Of a DNA stretch of 64,000 bases, positions 11,587 through 22,172 are shown in pieces. Source of the DNA: Protula sp. h YS-2021 (lineage: Eukaryota > Annelida > Polychaeta > Sabellida > Serpulidae); assembly GCA_949752745.1 (NCBI GenBank), contig OX457031.1, positions 51,841,103 through 51,905,102 on the forward strand, given 5' to 3'. Numbering within the stretch: the first letter of the stretch is position 1; each line of letters begins with the position of its first letter. The notes under the pieces were generated by a model that saw nothing but the letters and a program-made list of their open reading frames with translations, was not told the DNA's origin and ran no database searches. Position numbers and translations under genes: made by a program.

Positions 11587-11823
11587 ATGAAGAAGATGAG
11601 TGTAGATGATTTATCGGTAATGATACCCGTCAGCGGAGAAAAATATATTAACCTGGTGAAATATCAACAACAAGTAATGGTGAACATTTATGAATATATT
11701 ACGGATCATGTTTCTGAAAGGTTATATCCTACCAAGCAGGGAATTCCGTTAACATTGAAAGAATCGCAAATGCTGAAGAAGCAAAAACGTCAGTGGATCA
11801 CGTGCTTCAGCAGATATATATAA
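11587..11823 (+). CDS. PC4-like (transcriptional coactivator p15) ssDNA-binding domain protein
   Basis: A 78-codon open frame from an ATG at 11587. Residues about 20-60 follow the PC4 pattern: a short beta strand (KYINLVKYQQQVMVNIYEY), an insertion, a Pro-x-Lys-x-Gly-Ile turn with a Leu-Thr strand (PTKQGIPLTL), then a Leu-Lys-rich helix (ESQMLKKQ). PC4 domains bind single-stranded DNA, fitting an element that replicates through displaced strands. The frame lies just after the polymerase on the same strand. The assignment is by motif only, and decay after residue 70 is likely, so the gene may be truncated. Confidence 0.5.
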   Translation: MKKMSVDDLSVMIPVSGEKYINLVKYQQQVMVNIYEYITDHVSERLYPTKQGIPLTLKESQMLKKQKRQWITCFSRYI

Positions 11824-11879
11824 ATGCTGTTACATTCAGAAGATAGTTCAACAAAACTCATTTATCATCATGAACTCGA

Positions 11880-12330
11880 ACGTGCAACTCTCTCTAACTG
11901 ACATTCTGTTACTGTGGAACTTTCATTATCCTATACCCTGAAGATCAAGCTGTGGTGAAGAAGTATTTAGACACTTTACCAATACCAGGATTTCATTTAC
12001 AAGTCGCAGAAGATCTTAAAGTGAGAGTTATTGAACGCGACGATGAATGATGTATACACTTTCAACTGTATGACGAGCTTACCGTACGCTATCATTTCAT
12101 CACACTCAGTGCAGAACATTAGAGTCAAGATTTTGATGCTTTGCAAGAACTTGAAACTTAACTTTGAACCAGATGGACAGGTGCAATTGATAGAAAGTTG
12201 ACTTCATGTCTAATATGTGGACTCTGATAAAGTCTACGAAAAGTTTAAATGAATTCACACTATTAAACCATGTTGATGTGAAAGTAATTGGGTTGGATCA
12301 ATGTTATGTCAGTTTTCATAGCATTTATAA
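11880..12330 (+). pseudogene. Unrecognised Polinton coding remnant
   Basis: One frame is readable with few stops from about 11943 to 12170: an amphipathic KKYLDTLPIPGFHL segment, then KVRVIERDD and HFQLYDELTVRYHF. Stops and frameshifts interrupt it. I do not recognise the family. It is the last plus-strand coding trace before the convergent gap. Confidence 0.35.
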
Positions 12331-12339
12331 ACGGGGTAT

Positions 12340-12760
12340 TTATAATATTTGTAATACTTTAATTTAAGTTGCTGTGAGTGGGAGTATATGCTACCTGTAT
12401 TAGCATAATGTGTATCGGCATAATATCTATTTAAAATAGTTTTTGCTTTTATTGTCAATTATCTTAAATATTTGCAATTTATTGTGTTAAATAAAAACAT
12501 AGATGATGCTTTTTCAGCTTTTTATTATTTTTCTCGCTCAAACAATATTTGATTATAATACATAATCATATATCATATATGATATATGGTTTACAAGTGA
12601 GTTAACACCTCGCCAGGGACTCTACATTTCAATAAAAAGATAGGTATACGAATACATAAACACCCAGTCAGTGACCTAATAGAACGATATGCTGTTACTA
12701 ATCATTCAGATAAACCTATGCTGTTACTAATCACTTAGCTATAAATTTAAACATTAAACA
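12340..12760. other. AT-rich gap between convergent Polinton gene blocks
   Basis: No open frame. It contains AATAAA-type motifs and an A/T palindrome with alternating tcatata/tatatga at about 12565-12590. It is probably a shared 3' untranslated/terminator zone for both gene blocks. Confidence 0.4.
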
Positions 12761-12763
12761 ATT

Positions 12764-13162
12764 TTAATAGAACCATGGTTTATACTGTCTATATACAAAG
12801 TATTTTACTACAAAATCTCCATCATTTCTTTTTAATATATCTACAAGGTCAAACATACTATGATCTCGAACTCTATGCAATATATAATACACACAATAAA
12901 AACCGCAAATATTAGAAATGAGTTGTTGTAAAGGTATGGAATTAAACAAACGATTATGAAGTCCATAAGAGTCAAAATATTCCACAACTTTGTCAAAGTA
13001 TACGGCACACCAATGTTCATCAGGTTCATCATAATTGTCTGTTTTGATGACATATGCTCCTTGCTGTAATGCTGGCAGTTGATCCATAGCGAACATTCCG
13101 AGGAATAGCTCTTGTGTCATGACATCATGCATCAATATGGCATCTATCTGCTTCGTATTCAC
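12764..13162 (-). CDS. Polinton adenain-type cysteine protease, near-complete
   Basis: A 132-codon frame matches the adenovirus/Polinton maturation protease. The catalytic His is in DEHWCAVY (about residue 52), the acidic residue in YFDSYG (about 64), and the nucleophile in NICGFYC (about residue 89), with a C-terminal NDGDFVVKYF block. The stretch between the acidic residue and the Cys box is shorter than usual in this family (LQQLISNICG), so a small deletion may have hit the conserved Gln region. In Polintons this enzyme would mature capsid proteins. It is one of the few uninterrupted frames in the element and lies just downstream of the capsid gene on the same strand. Confidence 0.82.
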   Translation of the reverse strand: MNTKQIDAILMHDVMTQELFLGMFAMDQLPALQQGAYVIKTDNYDEPDEHWCAVYFDKVVEYFDSYGLHNRLFNSIPLQQLISNICGFYCVYYILHRVRDHSMFDLVDILKRNDGDFVVKYFVYRQYKPWFY

Positions 13163-13184
13163 GATTAATATTTAAATTGAACAC

Positions 13185-14422
13185 TACGATTCGCACTTAT
13201 TTCATGATGTTGTCAGATTCAGCATAGACTATGACATTGGCTGTATTTCGCACAGCATTGGCAAAATTCATCTGCATGTTTGATAAGGACATAATGGTCA
13301 TCACCATCATTATCAGGTGTTAAATCGAAAGAAAATGAAGCATAACCTCTAGGCCAATCTTCCCATTATTTTAGTTTTTCTCACCATTCAATTTAACAAA
13401 AGATTTGCAAAGGATTTGAAAAGGGTTAAGATTCAACATTAATGTAAAGTTGCATGTAGTTAACATCAACGTGTTCAAAATTGTATGGATTTGTCAACAC
13501 TGTTCCAGCAAGGGCTTCATTATGAACCAGTCCAATGAAAATGCGTTTTGATAATTGAACCACCCAAACAGATGATATTTCTCACATAAGATTGAAATCT
13601 AGCGGGAATGGCTAAAATTTTACATTCTGTGTTGGTAATAGGAAACTTGGCAGGAGTTTTCATCAATGCATCTGTATGTCCTGAATATCTGGACTAGCCC
13701 TCATTTGTGAATGGTTAAAAACGCATCTCGCACTTCTACCTTATAAGTATCATTTAAAGTCATTAATAAATATTAATCTTTTTGCCTATGCAAACGCAAA
13801 ATCATACTCTTGCCATTAGAAAACAACGAACCTGCGTTACCAGATCTACTCCTAAGGCGCCTATAAGCATAATTTCACAATCCTACGCGTAAGCATTATT
13901 TCCTGCTTCAGCTATTTCACCAACCTCATTATTTACATGAAAATTTGCTATATACTTTCCATGATTGCCTAATTTCACCGCATGAGAATGCATTGATCCA
14001 GTAGTATCCTTATAGATGATACGCATAGAGCGTTCAGTATTAAGACTTTCTTCCGAATCATGGATGAGGCGAGAAATTAGGCTGGTATAACCATGGGAAT
14101 TGTTTCTGTGTGAAATCAATTGATCATTTAGAAATAATTCAATATTAGACCATAAACCATTAAACAAATCATTGATGGATGCTGCGCTACAATCTACACT
14201 ACAAACTGTATCATCTCTTTTAACAATAGTACATACCATATGAAGTCTACAATTCTTTAAATCTAAATATTCTTCTGTACTAGCAAGAATATAAAATTCA
14301 ATTGGAGCACCACCTCTAATGGCAGTGAGTGGCTGACAATCTGCATTATAACTTTTTTCTACTGCAGTTTGTGTTGGTGGTATACGAAACCAACGAAGAA
14401 AGACTACATTCACAAGAATCAT
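13185..14422 (-). pseudogene. Polinton major capsid protein (double jelly-roll), frameshifted
   Basis: The first 179 codons (14422-13883) are open and show the family start: PPTQTAVEKSYNADCQPL, then GGAPIEFYI, YLDLKNCRLHMVC and the SLF-like NDLFNGLWSNIELFLNDQLI block. The second jelly roll continues in broken frames, with a LTPDNDGDDHY loop near 13310 and the conserved end block NTANVIVYAESDNI at about 13250-13205. Stops and frameshifts lie between about 13880 and 13330. Double-jelly-roll capsids of this type link Polintons to virus-like particles; this copy cannot make one. Confidence 0.85.
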
Positions 14423-14429
14423 GTATTAT

Positions 14430-14781
14430 CGTGTATGATTGACATTATGTGAGTTTCTAATTTTACAAATATATCTTTTGATGTTATTCCTTTTACTTTC
14501 TTTCTCCTTTTAGCGACTTTCTATGGTGTACTTCGTTTATCAATAGCACCAGCAACTTCTTGAGTTACATGACCTGTTACATCTTTAACCACATTATTTG
14601 GCACAACAATTTTAGCCCCTGTTTTTATGAGTGGGATAGCTTTACGATTCATTGACCCCAAGAACGAACCAATAAAATCTCCATATTGTATTTGTGCCCC
14701 TCTAAATCCTAGTAAATCACCACCTACTTGATGAAGGAAATGATTTCGGTATGCGGATGGATCGTGTCTATATGCTTTCAT
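14430..14781 (-). pseudogene. Small Polinton virion protein (glycine-rich, basic tail), frameshifted
   Basis: The open frame 14781-14521 (86 codons) has a GGDLLGFRGAQIQYGDFIGS segment, then AIPLIKTGAKIVV and DVTGHVTQEVAGAIDKRS. A stop follows immediately, and the DNA continues in another frame with a very basic KRRKKVKGITSKDIF. Small capsid-associated proteins with a glycine-rich N-terminus, a hydrophobic/basic middle and a Lys/Arg tail lie next to the capsid gene in Polintons. The exact family (PW/PX type) is not certain. Confidence 0.55.
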
Positions 14782-14823
14782 AATGTATTCATAACACTTT
14801 TTGTCGAAAATAAAGTTTACAGA

Positions 14824-15175
14824 TCACTTTTTCAGTTCGAAATGTACATAATGAGGTTCTCCATTAGTTTTCATAATAATATCAACATCATGATCTTGAA
14901 TGGGAACAGAACGTAGTAAAGGAACATAATAATCTCCAACTACTTGTAATTGGCAAATACTACAACATACATAAAGTGTATAAAATTCATGCTTTACATC
15001 TGCTGTGTGTTCAGCGTGACCAGATTTTCTATAGCGTGGATCTGGTATAAATCCTATGCAAGACCAAAAGTTGAGACATTCCTGTAGCAGTTTCACGATG
15101 CATTTGAAGGTGTACTTTATAATATTTTTCTACATTCTGATTGAGGAATAAGGACCATTTTCAATGCATATTTCC
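14824..15175 (-). pseudogene. Probable Polinton minor capsid (penton-like) remnant
   Basis: The 90-codon frame 15096-14824 contains YYVPLLRSVPIQ followed by DVDIIMKTNGEPHYVHFELKK. The last part resembles the IEIxIxxDTGxxVxF end strand of the Polinton single-jelly-roll minor capsid protein. Cysteines in the middle (VCCSICQLQ) are unusual. Upstream sequence to about 15175 has further coding-like bits in other frames. Position between the small virion protein and the next structural gene supports the call, but the frame is truncated. Confidence 0.45.
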
Positions 15176-15187
15176 TTTTAATAACAA

Positions 15188-15515
15188 TTAAGCTAATAAT
15201 GGAAATGCAATTCCTGCAATTTGCGCTAGTATGTCCACCTTTTGATTATCGAACTTCTTTTTACGCTGAAGGGAAATTTTCTTATCAGCTAATTGTCGAA
15301 TGGTTTGTTCTCGTTTTAATTTTTTACATATATGTGACTTTAGTGGCAAGTTCCCATGCAATATGTTCAAACAATTTCAAACAAACTGGCTAAATCATTG
15401 TGTAGCTTGCTTCAATACGGATTTACAACGTTTAGCACTACTACGTACTAATAAATGAAGAAACGGTTGATTTACTTTAATTTGTCCAGATATCTTAACG
15501 TTCAATACCAAACTG
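15188..15515 (-). pseudogene. Polinton small basic protein of conserved type (LADKKISLQRKKK motif)
   Basis: The frame 15370-15188 reads ILHGNLPL, then RQLADKKISLQRKKK and a hydrophobic end (AQIAGIAFPLL). Upstream, after stops at about 15385-15400, is LLVRSSAKRCKSVLKQAT. This order (basic helix, NxLxGNxPL, LADKKxSLxxKKK, hydrophobic tail) recurs in a short protein of Polintons/adintoviruses, probably a virion or core component. Two in-frame stops break this copy. Confidence 0.6.
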
Positions 15516-15540
15516 TTGTATTTATACTTCATACATCACT

Positions 15541-16075
15541 TCACATAAACATAATGTGTATAATTTGGGAGAATACTGTGCGAATACGTAACTTATCTTC
15601 TGTATTACTTTCAAATCAATAAATAAATAACCGTGAGGTTTACTTGTAGCATCTTGATATGCCTCAATGAGAAACTGAGATATCCTTTGATACATGTAAT
15701 AAACTGTTGTCTATCCCTCGGATTTTTAAAGAGAATAATTAATGTTTGTTTAAGCTAATATTACGCATTTCCTTTCCATAGCGAAAATAATACTTAGATT
15801 TTTATGACTACTTCCAACTCTAAACAATCTGGTCATGTGTTCGTCACTATTATTTTTGATCATGAGATCATCAATAATGAGTAAGTTATTCTGTTTTGGA
15901 TTAAAACGATTTTCAATATCTACTGGAATATTGATGTCATTCCTTTCATGCCTTTGTTCAAGGGTTGATCCGTAGCATAGAGCCATAAATTATTTGGAAA
16001 TGGTTGAATGACTACAAGAGACGTTTTTCCGTTACCTGTTGATTCAGATACCAGACATGTAAACGGATGATTCAT
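15541..16075 (-). pseudogene. Polinton FtsK/HerA-type packaging ATPase, frameshifted
   Basis: An ATG at 16075-16073 starts HPFTCLVSESTGNGKTS, a Walker A loop in which the usual first Gly of GPTGxGKT is replaced by Glu. Walker B (NLLIIDDLM) follows in the frame 15986-15750, with the sensor-like LFRVGSSHKNLSIIF. Further blocks in shifted frames end at a TGA at 15543-15541 (DKLRIRTVFSQII). This ATPase would package DNA into capsids. At least two frameshifts break it. Confidence 0.8.
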
Positions 16076-16084
16076 GGTGCTTGA

Positions 16085-17138
16085 ATATCAGAGTCCTTAA
16101 CACAACTATTAAATTTCTTTGACTAGCCTAACCGCTTGACAATTAATTATTTCACACCTTGTCTTTTACGTGTCTTAAAAACTTTCTCAATTTTGTATAC
16201 GGATTGAATGTCTTTTGTAACAGCTTGCAATTCTTCTTCATGGAAATGACCATCAATATCGTCGTCTAAGACGTCTTTACATGATACAAGCGTATTCCTT
16301 GCTTCTTACAACGATGAGTGACAATGAACACATCTTGTGCTCATTTTATCTGATAATCCCTTTGAAATAAATATTTCATATCTGAGATGCATGTTGACCA
16401 ATGTTAAATTGGGAAGGTTTTTGGTTTTTCTTTGATTTCAATTTCAATTTATTAATATACATTTGTTTCCATATTTTTAATTCAATGTTCTTGGTAATGG
16501 CTACCGGTGATAATCCATGTGGTAAGGTTCAATGAGGTCTATGATTATAATAGTAGGCTAAGTTATATCAATACGTTTACCTATGTATATCACTCCTTTC
16601 AGAGTACGTAAAACTCTTTCAGCAAAGTTGGCTTTCGTCTCATCCTTGGTAGTACATGCATGAATGCCTTCTTTCTTTAGAAATTGCTTTACCCATCTAT
16701 TCTTAAAATTTATCCCATTATCTGACACCACTATTCTAGGTCTTTTTGTTGTTTCTTGAAAAATCTTTTGAAACGCTTGAATGACACTGGCATGAATTTT
16801 GTTCGAAATACGTTGTACCCGCAAGTGTTTGTAAAAGACATCAATGACAATGATTAGAAAGTGATTGCCTTCATTATGTTCTACAATGTTAGTCACAGCT
16901 GTTAAGTCAACATCCCACATATGCCACGGGCAATAATACGTTGCCTTTTAAATCGATGTTTCCCTGGTTGAAGTAAACTTAAGGCATCTTGGTCTTGTAA
17001 CCAATTTTTTACTTTGGAATATATTACAGGCTGTTTGTTTTGTTTCAGTAGTTTGTATGACTTATTAGGTCTTTCAAAGGCTCCAGAGACCTCAGGTTTA
17101 AAATAAGTATTAATTATGTAGTCTTTCCATGTCACCAT
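16085..17138 (-). pseudogene. Polinton retroviral-type integrase, frameshifted
   Basis: The N-terminal frame 17138-16902 covers the zinc-binding/linker region. The frame 16920-16558 holds the DDE core: the first Asp in WDVDLTAV, the second in IVVSDNGINF, and Glu in FAERVLRTLKG. Downstream, in broken frames to about 16085, come the post-catalytic region and a chromodomain-like end (KVFKTRKRQGVK). The three catalytic residues are readable but split by frameshifts. This enzyme would insert the linear element at 6-base target sites. Confidence 0.85.
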
Positions 17139-17247
17139 TTTAACTTGAAATTAAACCAATCATTCACATAACAAAACTTTTATTGACATACAAATGCGAA
17201 CATTTGAACAATTTTGTAAAGATCTAGTTAAAACAGTACGCTATGCA

Positions 17248-17694
17248 CTACAATTCATAGATATAAACTTTAATGTTCTTGAAACGTTTGCAAGTACCTG
17301 TATTCACTTCATTTCGTCCATTATTGAACTTGACAACCTCTGATATATCACTTGAAAGTGAAACATCATCGTCATAATGTAAAATAATTCCAACAGCCAC
17401 AACTAGCATGACGTCAGCTGCACAAATTGAATTGGCGCTAATAAATCCTGAATCAAAGTCATAGGTATTCCCTGGTAAATTCAGTTCTTCACATTTACTC
17501 AGAAAAGATTGGATGAAAGGATTTCTTGGAGTTGTCTTTCCAACAGCTTCCCTGTGTTTATGCATATTCTTCACTTCCAGTACCCAGCCGGATTCAAAAT
17601 AAAGAAGCCTTAAAAACACAAAGTCAATGCAGTTCACTTTGAAGACATCATCCAATGTCTCTATGCACATGTGAAGGAGTTGAGATGTTGACAT
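17248..17694 (-). CDS. 148-codon ORF of unknown function beside the right TIR
   Basis: An uninterrupted frame from an ATG at 17694 to a stop at 17248, one of the longest intact frames in this decayed element. It is slightly acidic, with a cysteine-rich N-terminal third (LLHMCIETLDDVFKVNCIDF), a hydrophobic patch (AADVMLVVAVGIIL) and a DDDVSLSSD stretch. I do not recognise it. It lies between the integrase and the TIR gene on the same strand, so it would be transcribed with them or from the TIR. It may be an accessory Polinton gene; function unknown. Confidence 0.5.
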   Translation of the reverse strand: MSTSQLLHMCIETLDDVFKVNCIDFVFLRLLYFESGWVLEVKNMHKHREAVGKTTPRNPFIQSFLSKCEELNLPGNTYDFDSGFISANSICAADVMLVVAVGIILHYDDDVSLSSDISEVVKFNNGRNEVNTGTCKRFKNIKVYIYEL

Positions 17695-17714
17695 GTTTTA
17701 CCTTTCTTCTTCTA

Positions 17715-17995
17715 TAAAACAATCTGTTAAATAATCCACCACTCGAATGTACACCCTTATATCAGTACGAACAAAGTGAAATGCAGAATCAAAATCACAG
17801 TCTTCTGTGTCCTCTTCCAGTTTCATAACACTGTTCAATAAACCTGTTGTTTAATTCAATTCTGTTAGGGCTGTAGTCGCAAAAGGCATCTAAGTGCCGA
17901 AGTTGTTCTTTCTCATATCCAAAGCGACGAGTCAATTCATTAGTCATAAAGTCTACATAAATCCGTTTGAGAATAACATCCACGTTAAAAAGCAC
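17715..17995 (-). pseudogene. TIR-encoded small protein, right copy (unknown function)
   Basis: Homologue of the left-arm frame at 7999: NVDVILKRIYVDFM, then SPNRIELNNRFIEQCYE, and after a frameshift near 17800 an acidic CDFDSAFHF segment and RVVDYLTDCFIEEER ending near 17715. Aligning the two copies shows conserved NRIxLxNxFIExxYE and VVDYLTDCFIE. Unknown family. Confidence 0.5.
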
Positions 17996-18158
17996 GTCTT
18001 TACTGTTTGGTTTCTGCAGAATATATGATTCTATACCTTATCAAAGAATTCTTTTTTATAGTGTCACTCTTCTCATAAATCAAAAGACTAGATGTTAATG
18101 ATGCCAACTCGCCAAATAACACACTATTTATTTGTGTCATTTCCTCCAGATGCGTAGT

Positions 18159-18488
18159 CTATTCCTCTTTATTGAAGTCGATGTAACGGGTATAGGCTTT
18201 CCAAAGGTGAGCGCCGTGTACAAAGTTGACATAACGCATGTTGCAGCACGTAATCACTTCTGAGCGCTTTAATGTTTTTAAAAGTTTAAAACCAATGTTG
18301 AGCAGGTTCTGCAAGTTGTCATTCACGTTCTTCCAGAGGAAAGCAAATAATGCAATCCGTTTATTGTTTCGTTTGGTTCCGATGAATCGACCAAAGTGTC
18401 CATGCACAGTTAAGGTATCATTCATCTTGAATTTATTCACCATTTGTTGTCTATATCTTAGTAAGAAAGATAAAGTATTGCTGAACAC
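18159..18488 (-). CDS. 109-codon ORF in right TIR region, unknown
   Basis: An open frame in the roughly 500-base segment present only in the right arm. It is basic (HFGRFIGTKRNNKRIALFAF, later FKLLKTLKRSEVI). No family recognised. It could be the N-terminal part of the TIR gene that follows at 17995, with stops in between, or a chance frame in decayed DNA. Confidence 0.3.
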   Translation of the reverse strand: MFSNTLSFLLRYRQQMVNKFKMNDTLTVHGHFGRFIGTKRNNKRIALFAFLWKNVNDNLQNLLNIGFKLLKTLKRSEVITCCNMRYVNFVHGAHLWKAYTRYIDFNKEE

Positions 18489-19499
18489 TTTAATGAAAAA
18501 AAATAGTTGATATCGATCCAGTATTTCTGAAGCTATGCGTTGTTGAAGTTGGCATGTCTGCCTTACATACTGTATAGCGATATAGCCTTGAGGGGTGGGG
18601 GGGGGCCAAAAACTAAAAATGTTCAGAATTGCTTGAAACGTGTAAATATGCTAAAATCCCTATTATCACGCAGGGGGGCCTTGGTTCAACTAAATATATA
18701 ACTCCACATGAATACGTACTCATGGGAACATGAGGCAACTTACTATGTTCTAACGTGTGAATGCCGGAAACATCAATCTGTGGGATGATTGACAGGCCTT
18801 CGTAACTGCACCGCACCAACTTTCCCAACATCACGGCACATACAGCTCAGAGTGAACAGCACCGCAATAAACACAGTTTTCTGAGATCGCTCGGTCACCA
18901 AAAATCTCTATTATCCCCACCGGGGGGAGCGGGGCTCAGAGGGTCACAAAATGAAAGTTGCTCAGCATTGTCTGAAACGTGAACTATCCCATAATCACAA
19001 TTTATCGCAAAGGGGGTAGGATGTAGAAATGTCGTTCTCCATCTACTGGTGCTGGGTATACTGGTTTGAACGGGAACGAATCAAGTGAGTCTCTTTGTGT
19101 CTATGTACGTTTGTGTGTGTGGAACATTTTGGTGAAGTGAAATTTGGCTGCATGACTTTTTTAAAAGCTGCAATATGATTTGTGATTTTTTTATTATTCG
19201 TGTTATAACATTTACGGGCTTCGTTATTTGGTATGATATTATTTTAAATTCAGGGTGTATATTCTGTCCTTATTATATTTCCCAAAATCGGAAGAAGTAT
19301 AGCCATAATTATTAGCTGATAGTTGTCATTAGAACACTGAACCATTTTTAAGGTCATTCGTATTGTCTGGAACAAGGGATTAAAGGGAAAAGGCTACTCA
19401 TCTACATAGGCAGTTCCTGATATATGGTGGCATTCAATGGATTTCTGTAGAAGTTGCGCGCTACAGGGGACATGATCTTCTTTACTTTTCCTTCGGTAT

Positions 19500-21310
19500 C
19501 TGCGAGTAGGGATAGGGAGTTGGACTGGATATACCCCCAGTATCCAGAACATAGTCTGTTCTGGAGAGTCGTTGGTATAAATCATAGAAAAAACTCCTAT
19601 TATCGCCAAGGGGAAGTGGCATCATGATGTATCCTTATTTTCGTCTTACCCTAGTATCCAGAACATACAGTCTGTTCTGGATACGTATCCAGAACAATCA
19701 GTCTGTCCTGGATAATCGTTGGTATAATGATGGAAAAAACTCCTATTATCGTCCCCCTTCTCAAACTCTTATTTTCGTGCGCCCGCTCAAATCTCTTATC
19801 GTCGTCCACCCCTCCCCTCATACCTCTTATTATCGTCACCCCAAGTGATCTGTGATGTCATCAATGACGCTATAGATGAGTACATAAGGTAAACATGATA
19901 ACTTCAACAGCGCATAATTTCAAGACTAGTGGACCGATTTCAACCATTTTTTTCAGCAAAGCATTCAGTCAGAATTTCTTTCTTTTCTATTGATGACATC
20001 ATTGATGACGTCATTTACTAATATTTCAAACGAGCATAACTTTAAAACTATTGGGTCGATTTCAACTCTTTTTCAGCAAATTATTCAGTAAACTGGATCT
20101 TTCTTATTCATGACGTTATTGATGACGTCATTTACTAAAAAATTTCAAACGAACATAACTTCAATAAAGTATTTAGTAATAATTTATCTTTTTATTTGAT
20201 GAGTCATCGATGACGTGATCAATTACGTCATCAATGAAGTTCTAGATGGTATATAGAGCATACCTGACAACTTCAACAACGCATTATTTCAAAACTACTT
20301 GTACGATTTCAACCATTTTTAGCACAGTGCTTAACCCTTTTGTCTTTAACGGAGTGTAACTGAGCGCAACAATTGTATATTTGAAGAACGTAGAAACTGT
20401 GCTTACACACCAAACAGCAAAACACACATTGAATAATTTTATTAAAACACTTTCAAGGCGATGCCTAAATCAATGACAATATTACAACAATTGTTGATTT
20501 ACAAAGTCTTTGTTATAAAGTTTAGTCAAGTAAGTCTATTGTTCTTTGCCTTTGTCACTCTTTTCCACCTCACTGTCTTGGTCTACGTCACTTTCTTCAT
20601 CGCTGCTTTCATCACTCTCCACCTCATCTAGAAGCTCTTCAAAGAATGCATTGTTTTTTCTTATAGCTGTCTTAAGTGTCTCTGAATACTCGTGATGTTT
20701 TTATCAACAAAGTAATTAAAGTCTTCTAAAATGTCTCACAACGTTCACTTTGTTCCAGATGTTTCCATAAAGAAATCTTTTCTTACTGAATAGTTTGATG
20801 AAAAAATGGTTGAAATCCAGTAGTCTTAAAGTACTTAAAGTACTTCGCTGTTGAAGTTTGTCATGTTTGCCTTATATAACCCTGTATAACGTCATTGATG
20901 ACGTCATTGATCACGTGGGGGTAGGTTACAACAGCATCCTTTGAGGGAGTGGGCGATAATAACAATTTTGAAGCGTTAGACGATAGTAAGAGCTTTGACG
21001 GGGTGGGGTGGACGATAATAAGTGGCTTCAGGGGGTTGACGATAATAAGAGGTTTGAGAGGGGCGATAATAGAGGCTTTGATCTATCATTTATACCAACG
21101 ACTATCCAGAACAGACTTATGTTCTGGATACTGAGGATTGGACGATAATAGGGACTCATCATGACCTCACTTCGACTGAGCGATAATAGGAGTTTTTCCA
21201 TCATTTACATCAACAACTATTCAGAACAGGCTGTATGTTCCGGATAGAATCCAGAATAGATTGAATGTTGCGGATACGTATCCAGAACCGATTTGGGTGC
21301 GTATATCCAG
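19500..21310. mobile_element. Foldback/non-autonomous element related to the Polinton TIR
   Basis: The left arm (about 19500-19860) and right arm (about 20930-21310) are inverted copies. Both carry repeated units with gataatag cores and 'ccagaaca...tgttctgga' blocks around the palindrome gttctggatac. Inside are a second nested inverted pair built on acttcaacaacgcat (20268-20282 and about 20845-20860) and several tgatgacgtcat copies. The acttcaacaacgcat motif is shared with the neighbouring Polinton arms, so this looks like a related, internally deleted derivative. Confidence 0.55.
20535..20840 (-). pseudogene. Acidic-tail coding remnant inside the foldback element
   Basis: Without an ATG, the minus strand is open from about 20705 to a stop at about 20535. 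It encodes KTAIRKNNAFFEELLDEVES, then an acidic Ser/Asp/Glu run (DESSDEESDVDQDSEVEKS) and a basic end. Upstream, after a frameshift near 20710, are EDFNYFVDKN and KKRFLYGNIWNKVNVV. Composition and length of the open stretch suggest a real decayed gene. Family unknown. Confidence 0.4.
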
Positions 21311-22172
21311 TTTCCCTCCCGTTTCCATACTCCTACAAACATAACAACTCCACATGGATTCCTTTTAGAGCTAACTTAATAAAGAGGTGCTCCTACTTTG
21401 TGCTTTGGGCTAAAACAATAACGATATAAAAAAAATTAAATTTTTAAGTCTTCGGAATTGTAATTCTTGTGGCCATAGTGTGCTTTTCTCTGTTTGGTTT
21501 TAGTGTTTCATTTATTGGTGTGGTTTACTGGGTAACTGTCTTATGGCCGAGTGATATTCGACTCCCACCTTTAATTTTACTATTTGTTGGAACTGAGGGA
21601 CATTTGACGTACAATAAGAACCTAAGAACCTGAATACATGAGACACCTTATTTTACTGTATGCATAACCAGAAATGGCGCCATCTTTCAGTGCTGTTTGT
21701 GTGTCCCAGTTAATAATAAGCCTGTGCCACAACAAAAATGACTGTTTCTGTTTGCGAACTGCCTGTTTTTGTGACGCTTGTCTAGTCCATGTAACAAAAT
21801 TTCGTGTCTGTTTTTCACATAAAAAGTTCATTGAACTTTCGATTTAAATAATTGCAAGGCGCCGCGATTTCCAGTTACAGGGACAATTTTCTGTTTTTAA
21901 TTCAAGTTGACCAGTTTCACTGACTTCAACTGATCATTCAGTTCAATTAACTCAAAACATTCTATAACGGGAGTTGATGATGACCCCATAGAATGCTAGA
22001 AAACTGACGAGTTTAGACGTTTTACCATCCCTGCAAAATTGAGGGACAAAACTCCGAGAAGACATCATGAGGGATTGGGTGGATTGCCTACATCATCAAC
22101 AATGACCCCATTTAGTAGATAAGCTATTCAATTATTGCATAACCTGAGTAATCCTGACACCTTGTTTTTTTT

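Larger units (their letters stand above)
7001..19021. mobile_element. Polinton/Maverick DNA transposon, degraded, about 12 kb
   Basis: Long inverted repeats (about 7001-8300 and 17690-19021) flank the standard Polinton gene set. Protein-primed DNA polymerase B lies on the plus strand. Adenain-type protease, double-jelly-roll major capsid protein, small virion proteins, FtsK/HerA-type packaging ATPase and retroviral-type integrase lie on the minus strand. The two gene blocks converge on an AT-rich gap at about 12340-12760. Almost every gene has frameshifts or stops, and the polymerase has lost a large internal piece. Polintons are self-synthesising transposons related to virus-like adintoviruses. 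This copy is a fossil. Confidence 0.9.
17690..19021 (-). repeat. Polinton right terminal inverted repeat
   Basis: Inverted copy of the left terminal region, ending near the gcgataaattgtgatta block at about 18998-19012. It holds a single copy of the catatttacacg tandem unit and roughly 500 extra bases (about 18000-18510) with a 109-codon open frame. No target-site duplication could be set because the outermost bases are not clearly matched. Confidence 0.78.
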
